Positions 12,601-20,159 of a DNA stretch of 64,000 bases are shown in pieces; position 1 is the first letter of the stretch; each line of letters begins with the position of its first letter. The notes beneath the pieces were generated by a model that was given only the letters and a program-made list of their open reading frames with translations, had not been told where the DNA came from and did not search any database. Source of the stretch: Bacillus sp. es.034 (GTDB lineage: Bacteria > Bacillota > Bacilli > Bacillales > Bacillaceae_B); contig NZ_PDIY01000001.1 of assembly GCF_002563655.1 (NCBI RefSeq), positions 1,297,501-1,361,500 on the forward strand. The letters run 5' to 3'. Made by a program: the position numbers and the translations under genes.

Positions 12601-12748
12601 TCCTGTCGTTTTGACTCATCCGAAAGAGGCACAGTTTACAACGATGGATACCCTTGCTATGTTCGCTCCTGTTACGGATCAGTATTATATCCTCGGTGGG
12701 GAAGGAGCCATCTCGGATTCGGTGGTTGAATCACTCTTAGCACAATAA
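9686..12748 (+). CDS. Secreted subtilisin-like serine protease (S8) with CWB2 repeats
   Basis: 1020 aa. Signal peptide (1-31), an N-terminal region with a pre-peptidase-like beta domain (~40-150), a propeptide region (I9-like, ~320-400), then the S8 catalytic domain (~415-720). The triad is visible: VVDTGVDH (Asp ~448), HGHGTHVSG (His ~482) and SGTSMATPH (Ser ~635), plus the oxyanion Asn in AATGNDG. Three CWB2 repeats follow (RIFGSDRYETA, RISGADRYETS, RLSGSDRYETN), tethering it to the wall. Start is ATG 9686 with GTGGAGG upstream; the in-frame GTG 9674 is that ribosome binding site. It resembles other Bacillus wall proteases such as WprA in concept, not demonstrably by orthology. Confidence 0.93.
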   Translation: MKRKIRSLVALVFVFSLIFSQFSVMEAGAEESGVPNEEGTLTIGTPVDGEFEASETVHWYKVDPSEREIADYTHLRVKLQSESEVNVTIYSSLENAIDNRAFDRYMSYSYENEPAIIDFPISWVGPYYIKIESYGMEEEYAEFEEEMDDMVTPYTISYDGVTLPPSDEAIAEECPAELSTKERENGKSILRDLRTVRETVLAKTENGQDLSALYYKAAPFISSKMVFSKGLRDDVYRDLVQLKDLFADVAKNGSASSYTITKEDQKAINDLYNHALDSTPEFIQEKIESKGKTVGISNLTSKTVSSILAKAGLSPVKSAGEETRLIVKLKDKKAAATIQGKTKSMDVLSVSPLKSKDAFFSNMYIVEGKASTASVQAASKEISQLDDVEFVEPVQQYKALSTDAQYPYQWSLDNKGDNGGTPDADIQYEELQELLKDKNLKDTVIAVVDTGVDHTLADLSNAVLKDEGYNFVGRNSDATDDHGHGTHVSGIIAAEANNHYSMAGINPHAKILPVKVLDASGSGDTEQIAYGIKYAVDHGAQVINLSLGGSYSRVIEYALKYAHDHGVTVVAATGNDGMEGISYPGSSKYVVSVGATNNMDLVSDYSNFGNGIDLVAPGTNIPSLMPDGNVTYMSGTSMATPHVAAVAGLLLSQDDGLTPAQVERVLTRTALDISFSEEDNPGDGYYYEEEYPYPAEMVLPGYDTVSGWGRLDALGTVTGIAQANIGTERIFGSDRYETAVKISSKGWEQSDVAVIATGRNYPDALSATPLAYHHDAPLLLTNTSTLPKSVKDEMKRLKVKKVLLVGGKSVITANVEKEVKDLGIKTVSRISGADRYETSVKIAEQLGFTDRAVVATGQSFADALSIAPIAARLEMPILLTSKHGTPDSVQSYIEESMFEQFYVIGGESAIPEMVAEEFMNYERLSGSDRYETNSSIISYFAGELNMTTPFIATGKNYPDALAGSALAAVEGNPVVLTHPKEAQFTTMDTLAMFAPVTDQYYILGGEGAISDSVVESLLAQ

Positions 12749-12753
12749 AATAG

Positions 12754-12800
12754 TAATCCTCAATTGATATCTTCATGTATCAATTGGAGGATTTTTTTTT
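12754..12800 (+). terminator. Intrinsic terminator
   Basis: AATCCTCAATTGATA / TATCAATTGGAGGATT stem followed by T9, just after the subtilase gene. Confidence 0.92.
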
Positions 12801-12982
12801 GCTTGCATAAGCATTCTTTCGACACTATCTCCCAGGAAATAATCCATTTCCTCAAATTGTGAGATTTTTCTCAAAAAATAACAAATATAAATGGAAATAT
12901 TCTAGAATTGGTATATAATAGTAATAAAGTCTCATATCTAAGAAGATTCTGATAATAGAGGCTTATGAAAAAAGGAAAAAGG

Positions 12983-13543
12983 ATGGTGTTTGATTTGAAA
13001 GGTTTAAAAGAGATGGTTACTCGTAGGACTGTGGCAATTTGTCCAGCGTATGATGGGGTTCATCAGTCGGTCCTCCATGACTTTGATAGGAGAAAGACGC
13101 ACAGTGAAAAATCCTCCATGGAAATTCTGGACGAATCCTGTATGACTTACAGGTCTACGTACGATGGAAGGATCAAAGCCGTCCGGCATGCATTTGACTA
13201 CCTAAGAAAAACACCTCTTATGATCTGCCCGCAGCAATACATCTATGCGATACCCACCATGGCCCCAACCGAATTTGAATGTATGTGGCTTTTCTGTCAG
13301 CATATACAATCCACCTCTACCAGAGAAGGAAAAACCTATGTGCATTTCACAAACGGAGAACAGCTTGAAATCAACTGTTCAGAAAGTGTCATCACCAAGC
13401 AAAGGGAGAGGGCAGCCATCACCATGACCCACTTCTCCACCATCCCGTCCATCTCATCCATGAACCGCAACGAAACCGGACTCCATCTCCCTGGATTCCA
13501 CTCACCCTATCACAACCTGGACGAACTCGGCGCAGATCTCTGA
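12983..13543 (+). CDS. comK: ComK family competence transcription factor
   Basis: 186 aa. Recognised as ComK from the conserved central block: ILDESCMTYRSTYDGRIKA, TPLMICPQQYIYAIPT, a CMWLFCQH segment, then VHFTNGEQLEIN. ComK activates the DNA-uptake (com) genes of Bacillaceae by binding paired AT boxes. ATG 12983 is preferred since AAAGG lies 7 nt upstream; ATG 12965 has its nearest purine run only 3 nt away. A -10 TATAAT at 12914-12919 has no good -35, as expected for an activated promoter. The ~100 bp before it is AT-rich (A and T tracts at 12854-12880), compatible with autoregulation, though no clean A4-N5-T4 box is seen. The stop codon overlaps a dispersed repeat element. Confidence 0.88.
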   Translation: MVFDLKGLKEMVTRRTVAICPAYDGVHQSVLHDFDRRKTHSEKSSMEILDESCMTYRSTYDGRIKAVRHAFDYLRKTPLMICPQQYIYAIPTMAPTEFECMWLFCQHIQSTSTREGKTYVHFTNGEQLEINCSESVITKQRERAAITMTHFSTIPSISSMNRNETGLHLPGFHSPYHNLDELGADL

Positions 13544-13555
13544 GGGACGGACCTC
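13542..13555. repeat. Dispersed GAGGGACGGACCTC element, half copy (comK end)
   Basis: A single arm of the dispersed element described in the findings. Its first bases are the last two of the comK TGA stop codon. No inverted partner lies nearby. Confidence 0.8.
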
Positions 13556-13565
13556 TAACTGAATA

Positions 13566-13606
13566 TCAAATAACAGGAGTAGGAAACGTGTTCCAACTCC
13601 TATTTG
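13566..13606 (+). terminator. Hairpin after comK (possible terminator)
   Basis: CAAATAACAGGAGTAGGAA pairs with TTCCAACTCCTATTTG with a small bulge and a CGTG loop. No T tract follows, so termination is uncertain. Confidence 0.45.
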
Positions 13607-13695
13607 TCGTTCATTGAAATAGAAAACTTCCCCACTATTCCCATCAAAAACAATGGTCTAATCTAAAATTTAATTTCATATAATACAAAATGTAA

Positions 13696-13747
13696 TTGAA
13701 ATATTATTTTAAAAACGAGTATAATAAAATTAATGAAAACGCATACA
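13696..13747 (+). promoter_or_regulatory. murQ operon promoter with overlapping cre (CcpA) site
   Basis: TTGAAA (13696-13701), an 18-bp spacer and TATAAT (13720-13725). At 13733-13747 ATGAAAACGCATACA fits the cre consensus WTGNAANCGNWNNCW at every defined position and covers the predicted transcription start. CcpA binding there would block initiation, placing MurNAc recycling under carbon catabolite repression. Confidence 0.8.
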
Positions 13748-13768
13748 GATTTCTGGGAGGAATGACTT

Positions 13769-14671
13769 GTGAAAGAAGATAATGTTTTTGAATTATCAAC
13801 AGAGAAGGTGAATCAGAATACGCTCGGGATCGATACAGCGAGTACCGGCGATATTCTTCACATGATGAATGAGGAAGATCAAAAGGTGGCGGAAGCAGTC
13901 CGGCTCGTCATCCCCAAAATAGAAGAAGTAGTCGATAAGGTCGTGGCATCCATCTCTCAAGGCGGAAGATTGATTTACATGGGGGCCGGCACCAGCGGAA
14001 GGCTCGGTGTCCTGGATGCGGTGGAATGCCCGCCGACGTTCAGCGTGGACAGTGACGTCGTCGTCGGGTTGATTGCAGGCGGTGAAAAGGCGTTCGTGAA
14101 GGCTGTGGAAGGAGCCGAAGATGATGAGGGGTTAGGCGTATCGGATCTGAAAGGAATCGAGCTGACTCCTAAGGACACGGTTGTCGGGATCGCAGCAAGC
14201 GGACGTACCCCTTATGTCATCGGGGGACTGAAATATGCAAGGGAGCTAGGTGCGACGGCAGTGGCTCTTTCCTGTAATACAGGCTCGAAAATTTCTGCCG
14301 AAGCGGGGCTTGCCATCGAAGTGGATGCAGGTCCCGAAGCACTGACAGGATCCACACGGTTAAAAGCGGGTACGGCTCAGAAAATGGTGCTGAATATGAT
14401 TTCCACAGCAAGTATGATCAAGCTGGGAAAAGCCTACGGCAACCTGATGGTGGATGTGAATATCAGCAACTACAAGCTTGAGCAGCGGGCGATCGGCATC
14501 ATCGAGAGCATCACGGGGGCTGATAAAGAAACGGCAGCAGCGACATTGAAGAAGGCGAATAACGAAGTGAAACCTTCTATTGTGATGATTACCCTCGGCT
14601 GCGGGTACGAAGAAGCGAAGAATCGCCTGGAAGATGCCAACGGATATGTCCGGCTGGCCATTGAAAAATAG
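13769..14671 (+). CDS. murQ: N-acetylmuramic acid 6-phosphate etherase MurQ
   Basis: 300 aa, normal for MurQ. It cleaves the lactyl ether of MurNAc-6-phosphate to give GlcNAc-6-phosphate and D-lactate in the cytoplasm. The SIS-domain phosphosugar motifs GAGTSGRLGVLDA (~71) and GIAASGRTPYV (~135), and ALTGSTRLKAGTAQK, are all present. GTG start with GGGAGG 8 nt upstream. First gene of murQ-murP-mupG; the promoter carries a cre site. The operon repressor gene murR, often next to these genes, is not here. Confidence 0.96.
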   Translation: MKEDNVFELSTEKVNQNTLGIDTASTGDILHMMNEEDQKVAEAVRLVIPKIEEVVDKVVASISQGGRLIYMGAGTSGRLGVLDAVECPPTFSVDSDVVVGLIAGGEKAFVKAVEGAEDDEGLGVSDLKGIELTPKDTVVGIAASGRTPYVIGGLKYARELGATAVALSCNTGSKISAEAGLAIEVDAGPEALTGSTRLKAGTAQKMVLNMISTASMIKLGKAYGNLMVDVNISNYKLEQRAIGIIESITGADKETAAATLKKANNEVKPSIVMITLGCGYEEAKNRLEDANGYVRLAIEK

Positions 14672-14712
14672 TCTATTTGTATAGGGGTACCTGTCCCCTC
14701 CCATTCATAGAC
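14672..14712 (+). other. Intercistronic hairpin between murQ and murP
   Basis: Nested pairing: outer GTCTAT / ATAGAC and inner AGGGG / CCCCT with loop TACCTGT. No T tract follows, so it is more likely an mRNA stability or processing element than a terminator. Confidence 0.45.
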
Positions 14713-14765
14713 ATTAAATGGGGGGAAGAATCAATAGAAAGAAGGAACGAAAGGGGAAGGTGAAA

Positions 14766-16124
14766 TTGACGAATAAAGAACTGGCTGGAGTCCTGTTGGA
14801 ACGGTTTGGCGGTGCTGATAATATCGCAAGCTATGAACATTGTATGACGAGATTAAGAGTGAGAGTGTACAACGAAGACCTCATTCAGATAGCAGAAATC
14901 AAAAAAACCGAGGGTGTCCTCGGGTTCGTGGAGGATGAAACATACCAGGTCATTCTTGGACCGGGTAAGGTCAATAAGGTGACGGAAGAATTCGGGAAGC
15001 TCGTTGCCTCCACAAAAGGGGATCTTGACCTGAAGGCACGTGCAGCAGAGCAAAAGGCTGACCTGAAGAAAAAGAACGCGACGCCATTCAAGCTGCTGCT
15101 AAGACGCGTGGCGAATATCTTCATTCCCCTCATCCCTGCGCTGATTGCGTCAGGGTTGATTACCGGATTCACGAAGTTCTTCGTGCAGGCAGGCTTGCTG
15201 AACGGGGAATCCCAGCTGGTCATGATGCTTTCCATCATCGGAAGTGGATTATTCGGGTATCTTGGCATTCTTGTCGGGATGAATGCGGCGAAGGAATTCG
15301 GCGGATCGGCGGCACTCGGTGGTTTAGCCGGGATTCTGATCATCAATCCCGCGATTGGTGACGTGACACTGTTCGGAGAAAATCTGCTGCCTGGACGGGG
15401 CGGGTTGATCGGAGTTTTGATTGCAGCCATCTTCATGGCGTTTGTTGAAAAGAACGTTCGAAAGGTCATTCCTCAGGCGGTCGATATCATTGTGACGCCG
15501 ACGATAGCGTTACTCGTTACAGGTTTATTGACGTATACGGTATTTATGCCTGTTGGTGGTTTTATTTCAGACATTATTACAAATGGTCTTCTTTCTCTTA
15601 TTGACATGGGCGGCCTTGTTGCAGGATTCGTCCTTGGCGCAACCTTCCTGCCACTCGTTGTGACAGGCTTGCATCAAGGGTTGACGCCTGTGCATTTGGA
15701 ACTGATCAATACGATTGGGGACGATCCGCTATTGCCGATCCTTGCCATGGGTGGAGCCGGTCAGGTCGGGGCGGCATTTGCCATCTTCATGAAAACGAAA
15801 AAGAAGAAGCTTAAGCGGGCAATCGGCGGGGCGCTTCCTGCCGGGATGCTTGGAATCGGTGAGCCATTGATTTTCGGTGTCACCCTTCCATTAGGAAGAC
15901 CGTTCCTGACGGCTTGTTTAGGAGCAGGCTTCGGTGGAGCATTCCAGGCGTACTTCGATGTGGCAACGTTCGCCATCGGGGTTTCCGGTCTGCCGTTGAT
16001 CTTCTTAGTCAACGCTGGAGAAATTCTCTACTATACTCTTGGACTATTGATTGCCTATGCAGCAGGATTTGCATTGACGTACCTGTTTGGATTCAAGGAT
16101 GAAATGGCGAGTGAGTTTGAATGA
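14766..16124 (+). CDS. murP: PTS MurNAc-type transporter, EIIBC component
   Basis: 452 aa. EIIB domain (residues 1-~85) with the phosphorylatable Cys in YEHCMTRLRV (Cys26), a linker (~86-110), then an EIIC membrane domain with about ten segments. The EIIC substrate signature GIGEPLIFG is present. There is no EIIA domain, as in known MurP/SacX-class proteins that borrow a partner EIIA. It imports and phosphorylates MurNAc (or MurNAc-GlcNAc); specificity is inferred from its place between murQ and mupG. TTG 14766 is chosen because GGGGAAGG lies 5 nt upstream; the in-frame ATG 14718 has no ribosome binding site. The stop overlaps the mupG start by 4 bp. Confidence 0.9.
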   Translation: MTNKELAGVLLERFGGADNIASYEHCMTRLRVRVYNEDLIQIAEIKKTEGVLGFVEDETYQVILGPGKVNKVTEEFGKLVASTKGDLDLKARAAEQKADLKKKNATPFKLLLRRVANIFIPLIPALIASGLITGFTKFFVQAGLLNGESQLVMMLSIIGSGLFGYLGILVGMNAAKEFGGSAALGGLAGILIINPAIGDVTLFGENLLPGRGGLIGVLIAAIFMAFVEKNVRKVIPQAVDIIVTPTIALLVTGLLTYTVFMPVGGFISDIITNGLLSLIDMGGLVAGFVLGATFLPLVVTGLHQGLTPVHLELINTIGDDPLLPILAMGGAGQVGAAFAIFMKTKKKKLKRAIGGALPAGMLGIGEPLIFGVTLPLGRPFLTACLGAGFGGAFQAYFDVATFAIGVSGLPLIFLVNAGEILYYTLGLLIAYAAGFALTYLFGFKDEMASEFE

Positions 16125-17125
16125 TCGGAATTTCCGTCTATCTGTCAGATGAAGATGCCTCGGCGTCCGGTGTCAAACTCGCTTTTACCTCCCTTCATAT
16201 CCAGGAAGAATCAGGCATAAGTCCTGAGCGGGTAAGGGGGCTCCTGTCCCTTTTTAAAAGGGAAGGATTCCAGGTATTTGCCGATGTGTCGAAGAAGACG
16301 CCTCCTATGCTTGGGCTTCATCACTTTGAAGAACTGAAGGAACTGGGTGTCACGTCCCTGAGACTGGACGATGGATTCACGACGGATGAAATGCTCGGGC
16401 TATCCCGTCATTTTCGGATCGCCATCAATGCCAGTACCGTTGAAGAAAAAGAACTGCAGCGGTGGATCGATTGCGGCCTGGAAACAGGAAACATGATTAG
16501 TTGGCATAATTTTTATCCGAAACCGGAAACGGGTCTGGATGAGGAGTATTTCCTGAAGCAACAAGACTTGTATGATAGGCTCGGAATTCCTGTCTATGCG
16601 TTTATACCAGGAGATGAAAAAAAGCGGGGTCCCCTCCATCTAGGGCTGCCTACACTCGAAGATCATCGCGGCCAAAGTCCTTATGTCAGCGCCGTTCAGT
16701 TGAAGCGGTGGGGTGTGACTGGAGTCTTTGTCGGCGATCCTGGGTGTTCGGGGGAACTGCTTCGAAAGCTCCATCACTTTGATCAGGAAGAGGTCATCGA
16801 GCTCTCTTACGAGGGTAGCGGTGAAATCGAAGGGGAGTATCAGCTCCGGCCGGATCCTGGTCGGGACGTACTCAGGTTGCTTGATACAAGGACGAAGGAT
16901 GAGGTGCCTCCCCTTGATACAGTGGAAAGGCCGCGTGGTTCGATTACACGGGATAATGATCTGTATGGACGGTATAGTGGGGAAGTGCAGATTGTTCGGA
17001 ATGACCTATTGAGAAATCCTGCTGTGAACGTGATGGGGAGAATCCGCGAAGAAGATCTTGATCTGATAGGATTATTTGAACCAGCTCAAAAGATACGCTT
17101 TAAAAGAGGGACGGACCTCATTTAG
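16121..17125 (+). CDS. mupG: 6-phospho-N-acetylmuramidase MupG (DUF871 family)
   Basis: 334 aa, matching the DUF871/MupG family: N-terminal TIM-barrel-like part (GISVYLSDEDA at 3, LRLDDGF ~90, INAST ~109, SWHNFYPKPETGLD ~129), then a small C-terminal beta domain (~225-334). MupG of Staphylococcus aureus hydrolyses MurNAc-6-phosphate-GlcNAc, feeding MurQ. Its presence implies the disaccharide MurNAc-GlcNAc is imported through MurP. ATG overlaps the murP stop (ATGA). The last residues (KRGTDL) are encoded by an arm of the dispersed GAGGGACGGACCTC repeat, so the natural C-terminus was probably altered. Confidence 0.9.
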   Translation: MIGISVYLSDEDASASGVKLAFTSLHIQEESGISPERVRGLLSLFKREGFQVFADVSKKTPPMLGLHHFEELKELGVTSLRLDDGFTTDEMLGLSRHFRIAINASTVEEKELQRWIDCGLETGNMISWHNFYPKPETGLDEEYFLKQQDLYDRLGIPVYAFIPGDEKKRGPLHLGLPTLEDHRGQSPYVSAVQLKRWGVTGVFVGDPGCSGELLRKLHHFDQEEVIELSYEGSGEIEGEYQLRPDPGRDVLRLLDTRTKDEVPPLDTVERPRGSITRDNDLYGRYSGEVQIVRNDLLRNPAVNVMGRIREEDLDLIGLFEPAQKIRFKRGTDLI

Positions 17126-17135
17126 TGTCGTCCCT
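17106..17135. repeat. Dispersed GAGGGACGGACCTC element at the mupG end
   Basis: GAGGGACGGACCTC at 17106-17119 lies in frame inside the last mupG codons. A degenerate inverted arm (GTCGTCCCT) at 17127-17135 follows the stop, giving a hairpin that contains the stop codon in its loop. Confidence 0.75.
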
Positions 17136-17176
17136 GTCATAAGTATTTCCATTAATGATTCATCAAATGAGAACAA

Positions 17177-17213
17177 TAAAAAGCATGAAGAGGATGATCT
17201 TCATGCTTTTTTA
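17177..17213. terminator. Bidirectional intrinsic terminator
   Basis: AAAAAGCATGAAGA / TCTTCATGCTTTTTT hairpin, A-rich on the left and T-rich on the right. It serves the converging murQ operon and the npr gene. Confidence 0.88.
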
Positions 17214-17224
17214 AATGTCCTATG

Positions 17225-18871
17225 TTACTCCATAATTCCAACAGAATCAAAGCCTGCAGCCGCAGCTTCTGACTCTGCGCTGCCTTCTCCATATAAATCG
17301 ACAGCAGATTGAATGATTGCTTGACGGGCAGCGCTGAAATCAGACGTAGGCGTCAAATAAACCGTCAATGCCCGGTAATAAATTTTCCCGAGCTTTTCAC
17401 GTCCAATATCCTGAGCTGTCAGGTAAGCAGCATGATTGATAATCGAAGAGTTTATATGAACACCCCCATTGTCCAAAGACCGGGGAAGATCATAAAATTC
17501 ATCCATATGCGAAGGATATTTGCCTTCACCATTTCCGTACTCTACATATTTTGCTCCTACTGGATACTTGCTTGGGTCACTTAAACTGCGAAGAGATTCT
17601 CTTCCGTCTGCTTTGGCAGCTGGAGCCATAATATCTTCACCGAGCTCCCAGTTCTCATCATCTATCAATGCACCGAAAATGTCTGCGTAAGCTTCATTCA
17701 GCGCACCTGATTGATAACGGTAAAGAAGATTTGCCGAATTGGAAATGACCCCATGAGTCATTTCATGGGCCGCCACGTCCAGACCGGCAGACAATGGAAT
17801 CATAAATTCTCCATCCCCGTCCCCATACGTCATTTGTCGCCCGTTCCAGAAGGCGTTGTTGTAATTTGTTCCATAATGAACATAAGATACGATTGCCATA
17901 CCCTTATCATCAAGGGAGTTTCTACCGTGCTCATTAAAGTAATAATCATAGACCTTCTCTGAGTTATAATGGGCATCCACAGCAGGACGATCGTAACTTG
18001 CTTTAAAGGAAGCATCCTTATTGGAGAATAATTCTCTCGAAGGGTAATCATATGTTAAGATTCCCTCCAAGTTCTCATGACTATAATCTGCCATTTGGAA
18101 CCCGGTACCTGAATGCGGTTCCTTTACTTGTGAAATATGTAAAAGACGATGTTCACCTAATACCCCGGTTCCTGTCCCTGTTTGGGTTTTGATCTCATCG
18201 GCATGCATGATCCCATTATATTGGTCTATTACTTCCCCGCTTTTGGCATCCACGAACACAAACCAGTTACCAGGTTCTTCACCCAAGAAGTTTACATTCA
18301 CTTTATAGGCAATATGATTTTTTCCCTCCAACGGATAAACCACAAGTTCCGATGTCGGAGTGTACTCCGTTTTTTCTGGGGCATGAACAGAGTTTTTGGC
18401 TGATTCTATTGCTTCTTTACTCGTAACGAGTGTAGCTGTATTCAGTTCATTCGTTTCCACTTGCTTATTATATGAACCATTTACGGCTATAATTTCATTG
18501 TTTTTATTATAATGAACGATGATTTCAGATCCTTCAACAGGTAGTCCATTCTTTGTTTGATGGAATCGGACATGAGTCATTCCGAGCTCATCTTTCTTTG
18601 ATTCCCTTACTTCTAAACTGAATTTGGGATTCTTTATTCCGACCTTACTTTTATGTTGATCTAAATAGTTAATGGCATCATTCGAATTAGCTGCAAGACG
18701 TGACTGCTTTTCTTTTACAAAAAGAGGGACATTGGCCTTTTCGTTCCAAACTTTTGAGGTTGTATTTATTGTGTGTTCTTGAGGTTGGACGGCAAGGGCA
18801 TCACTGGACGGAAGGGCAGCGGAAAAGAGAGTGGTGGAAAGGATTATTGGTGCGATTAGTATTTTTTTCAA
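17225..18871 (-). CDS. npr: Secreted M4 neutral metalloprotease (bacillolysin/thermolysin family)
   Basis: 548 aa, typical of the family. Signal peptide (1-27), a long propeptide with FTP and PepSY regions (~30-225), then the mature protease. Zinc site HEMTH (~368) with the third ligand Glu in GALNEAYADIFG (~390); the catalytic His region is GVHINSSIINHAAY. An extracellular scavenging endopeptidase. AAAGGAGGAAA lies a few nt upstream of the ATG. Monocistronic, facing the murQ operon across a shared terminator. The upstream AT-rich region (18872-19170) should hold its promoter, but I see no convincing -35/-10 pair. Confidence 0.96.
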   Translation of the reverse strand: MKKILIAPIILSTTLFSAALPSSDALAVQPQEHTINTTSKVWNEKANVPLFVKEKQSRLAANSNDAINYLDQHKSKVGIKNPKFSLEVRESKKDELGMTHVRFHQTKNGLPVEGSEIIVHYNKNNEIIAVNGSYNKQVETNELNTATLVTSKEAIESAKNSVHAPEKTEYTPTSELVVYPLEGKNHIAYKVNVNFLGEEPGNWFVFVDAKSGEVIDQYNGIMHADEIKTQTGTGTGVLGEHRLLHISQVKEPHSGTGFQMADYSHENLEGILTYDYPSRELFSNKDASFKASYDRPAVDAHYNSEKVYDYYFNEHGRNSLDDKGMAIVSYVHYGTNYNNAFWNGRQMTYGDGDGEFMIPLSAGLDVAAHEMTHGVISNSANLLYRYQSGALNEAYADIFGALIDDENWELGEDIMAPAAKADGRESLRSLSDPSKYPVGAKYVEYGNGEGKYPSHMDEFYDLPRSLDNGGVHINSSIINHAAYLTAQDIGREKLGKIYYRALTVYLTPTSDFSAARQAIIQSAVDLYGEGSAESEAAAAGFDSVGIME

Positions 18872-19173
18872 TTTTTTTCCTCCTTTAATAGCTTACGTAT
18901 AAGTATAGAGAGGAAGGAAAATAATTACATGATTCATATTTATTATCTTAAAAGTCTGAAAAAATAGGTATTTTTTGGTAGTTAACGGATGATTTTTGGG
19001 TATATCTGAGTGTTTATCTCTCTTGACTCTCCCAAATTAGCTTTTTCAAATAATAGAAATGACCTGGTTTAAGTCGAATGAACAAGAATGCTGGTTGTTT
19101 TGTGGAAAAGGAAGAGAGGGATAGAAAAAAGGTTATTTGTGTAAAAAGTAGGAGTGAAAAGATAGTGAAGAGG

Positions 19174-19203
19174 AAATCCTGCCTTTAGATCGAGACAGGA
19201 TTT
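19174..19203 (-). terminator. Hairpin downstream of the exopolysaccharide operon
   Basis: AAATCCTG / CAGGATTT stem just past the deacetylase stop. In the minus-strand transcript only a short T-rich tail follows, so it is a weak terminator candidate. Confidence 0.45.
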
Positions 19204-19208
19204 ATTCA

Positions 19209-20159
19209 TCACTGATTAACATAGTTTTTAAATTGTTTCATGGTGACAGAATGAAAGATTTGATATCTTGGAATCTCATATATGTGAGATTCAGGGGTAG
19301 CTAAAGCTTCTTCGGTAGTGAACGCCATTTTGAAACCAAGTTCTTTCAGGATATTGATAGTGTCGGGTGAATATTCTCCATAAGGATAAGCGAAGGCGAG
19401 ATTCTCACCTTCTAAATGAAAGAGGCTTACCCCTAAATCTTTTTTTATTGCCTTTCGCGGCTTTGACAATAAATAAGGTGTGAGTGCGCCATTCTTTTCA
19501 TGATCCCGTTTATGAAGGTTATAGGTGTGACTCTCATATTGAAATACATCGCATGCCTTTGTGAGCTCTTTAGTGCTGAAGTACTGGACATAATCCGGGG
19601 TGTATGGCTGAATGCGGTTGGAAATGGATCCGGTGATCAAGAAGCTTGCAGCTTGAAAACCATACTCTTTCAATATGGGATAGGCTTCGACATAATTATC
19701 TTTATACCCGTCGTCAAAGGTTATGACGACACTTTTCTCGGGAATCTTCATATCCCGGGATAAAAAGGAATAAAGCTCCTCCAGTGTCAATGTCACAAAA
19801 CCATTTTCTTTCAGGTATTTCATTTGATTTCGGAAATTCTCCGTCGTCACGATCATCGGATTAATTTCATCATCGATGTAGTGGCGTTTTGACAGGTCTT
19901 TTTTTTCTGTAATACGGTGATACGTCAGGACGGGGATGCTTTTTGCTCCTTCTCCCTTCACAGAAAATGAACGGATCTCCTGCTCTGACCCCTTGATACA
20001 GGCATCAAGGCCAAGTTCTTTGTTTTCAGGGTAGGCACCTTTGTACTCTTTGGCCAGGAGATCATATTTGTTGATGAAGAACCCGAATCCTAGGAATATA
20101 AAGCTGACAAGAAAGAGAAATCCAAAGGCAAAAGTGACTTTCATGATAAACTGCTTCAT
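19209..20159 (-). CDS. Polysaccharide deacetylase (NodB homology, PgaB/IcaB-like), membrane-anchored
   Basis: 316 aa. An N-terminal membrane segment (residues ~8-30) anchors an extracellular NodB domain. Deacetylase motifs seen: TYHRI, the metal-binding TFDDGY (~150), SHTYNLH and FAYPYGEYS. The family removes acetyl groups from GlcNAc polymers; IcaB/PgaB partially de-acetylate poly-beta-1,6-GlcNAc outside the cell. ATG 20159 overlaps the upstream GT2 stop (ATGA), which fixes the start; a GTG at 20180 is also in frame. Last gene of the three-gene exopolysaccharide operon. Confidence 0.9.
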   Translation of the reverse strand: MKQFIMKVTFAFGFLFLVSFIFLGFGFFINKYDLLAKEYKGAYPENKELGLDACIKGSEQEIRSFSVKGEGAKSIPVLTYHRITEKKDLSKRHYIDDEINPMIVTTENFRNQMKYLKENGFVTLTLEELYSFLSRDMKIPEKSVVITFDDGYKDNYVEAYPILKEYGFQAASFLITGSISNRIQPYTPDYVQYFSTKELTKACDVFQYESHTYNLHKRDHEKNGALTPYLLSKPRKAIKKDLGVSLFHLEGENLAFAYPYGEYSPDTINILKELGFKMAFTTEEALATPESHIYEIPRYQIFHSVTMKQFKNYVNQ

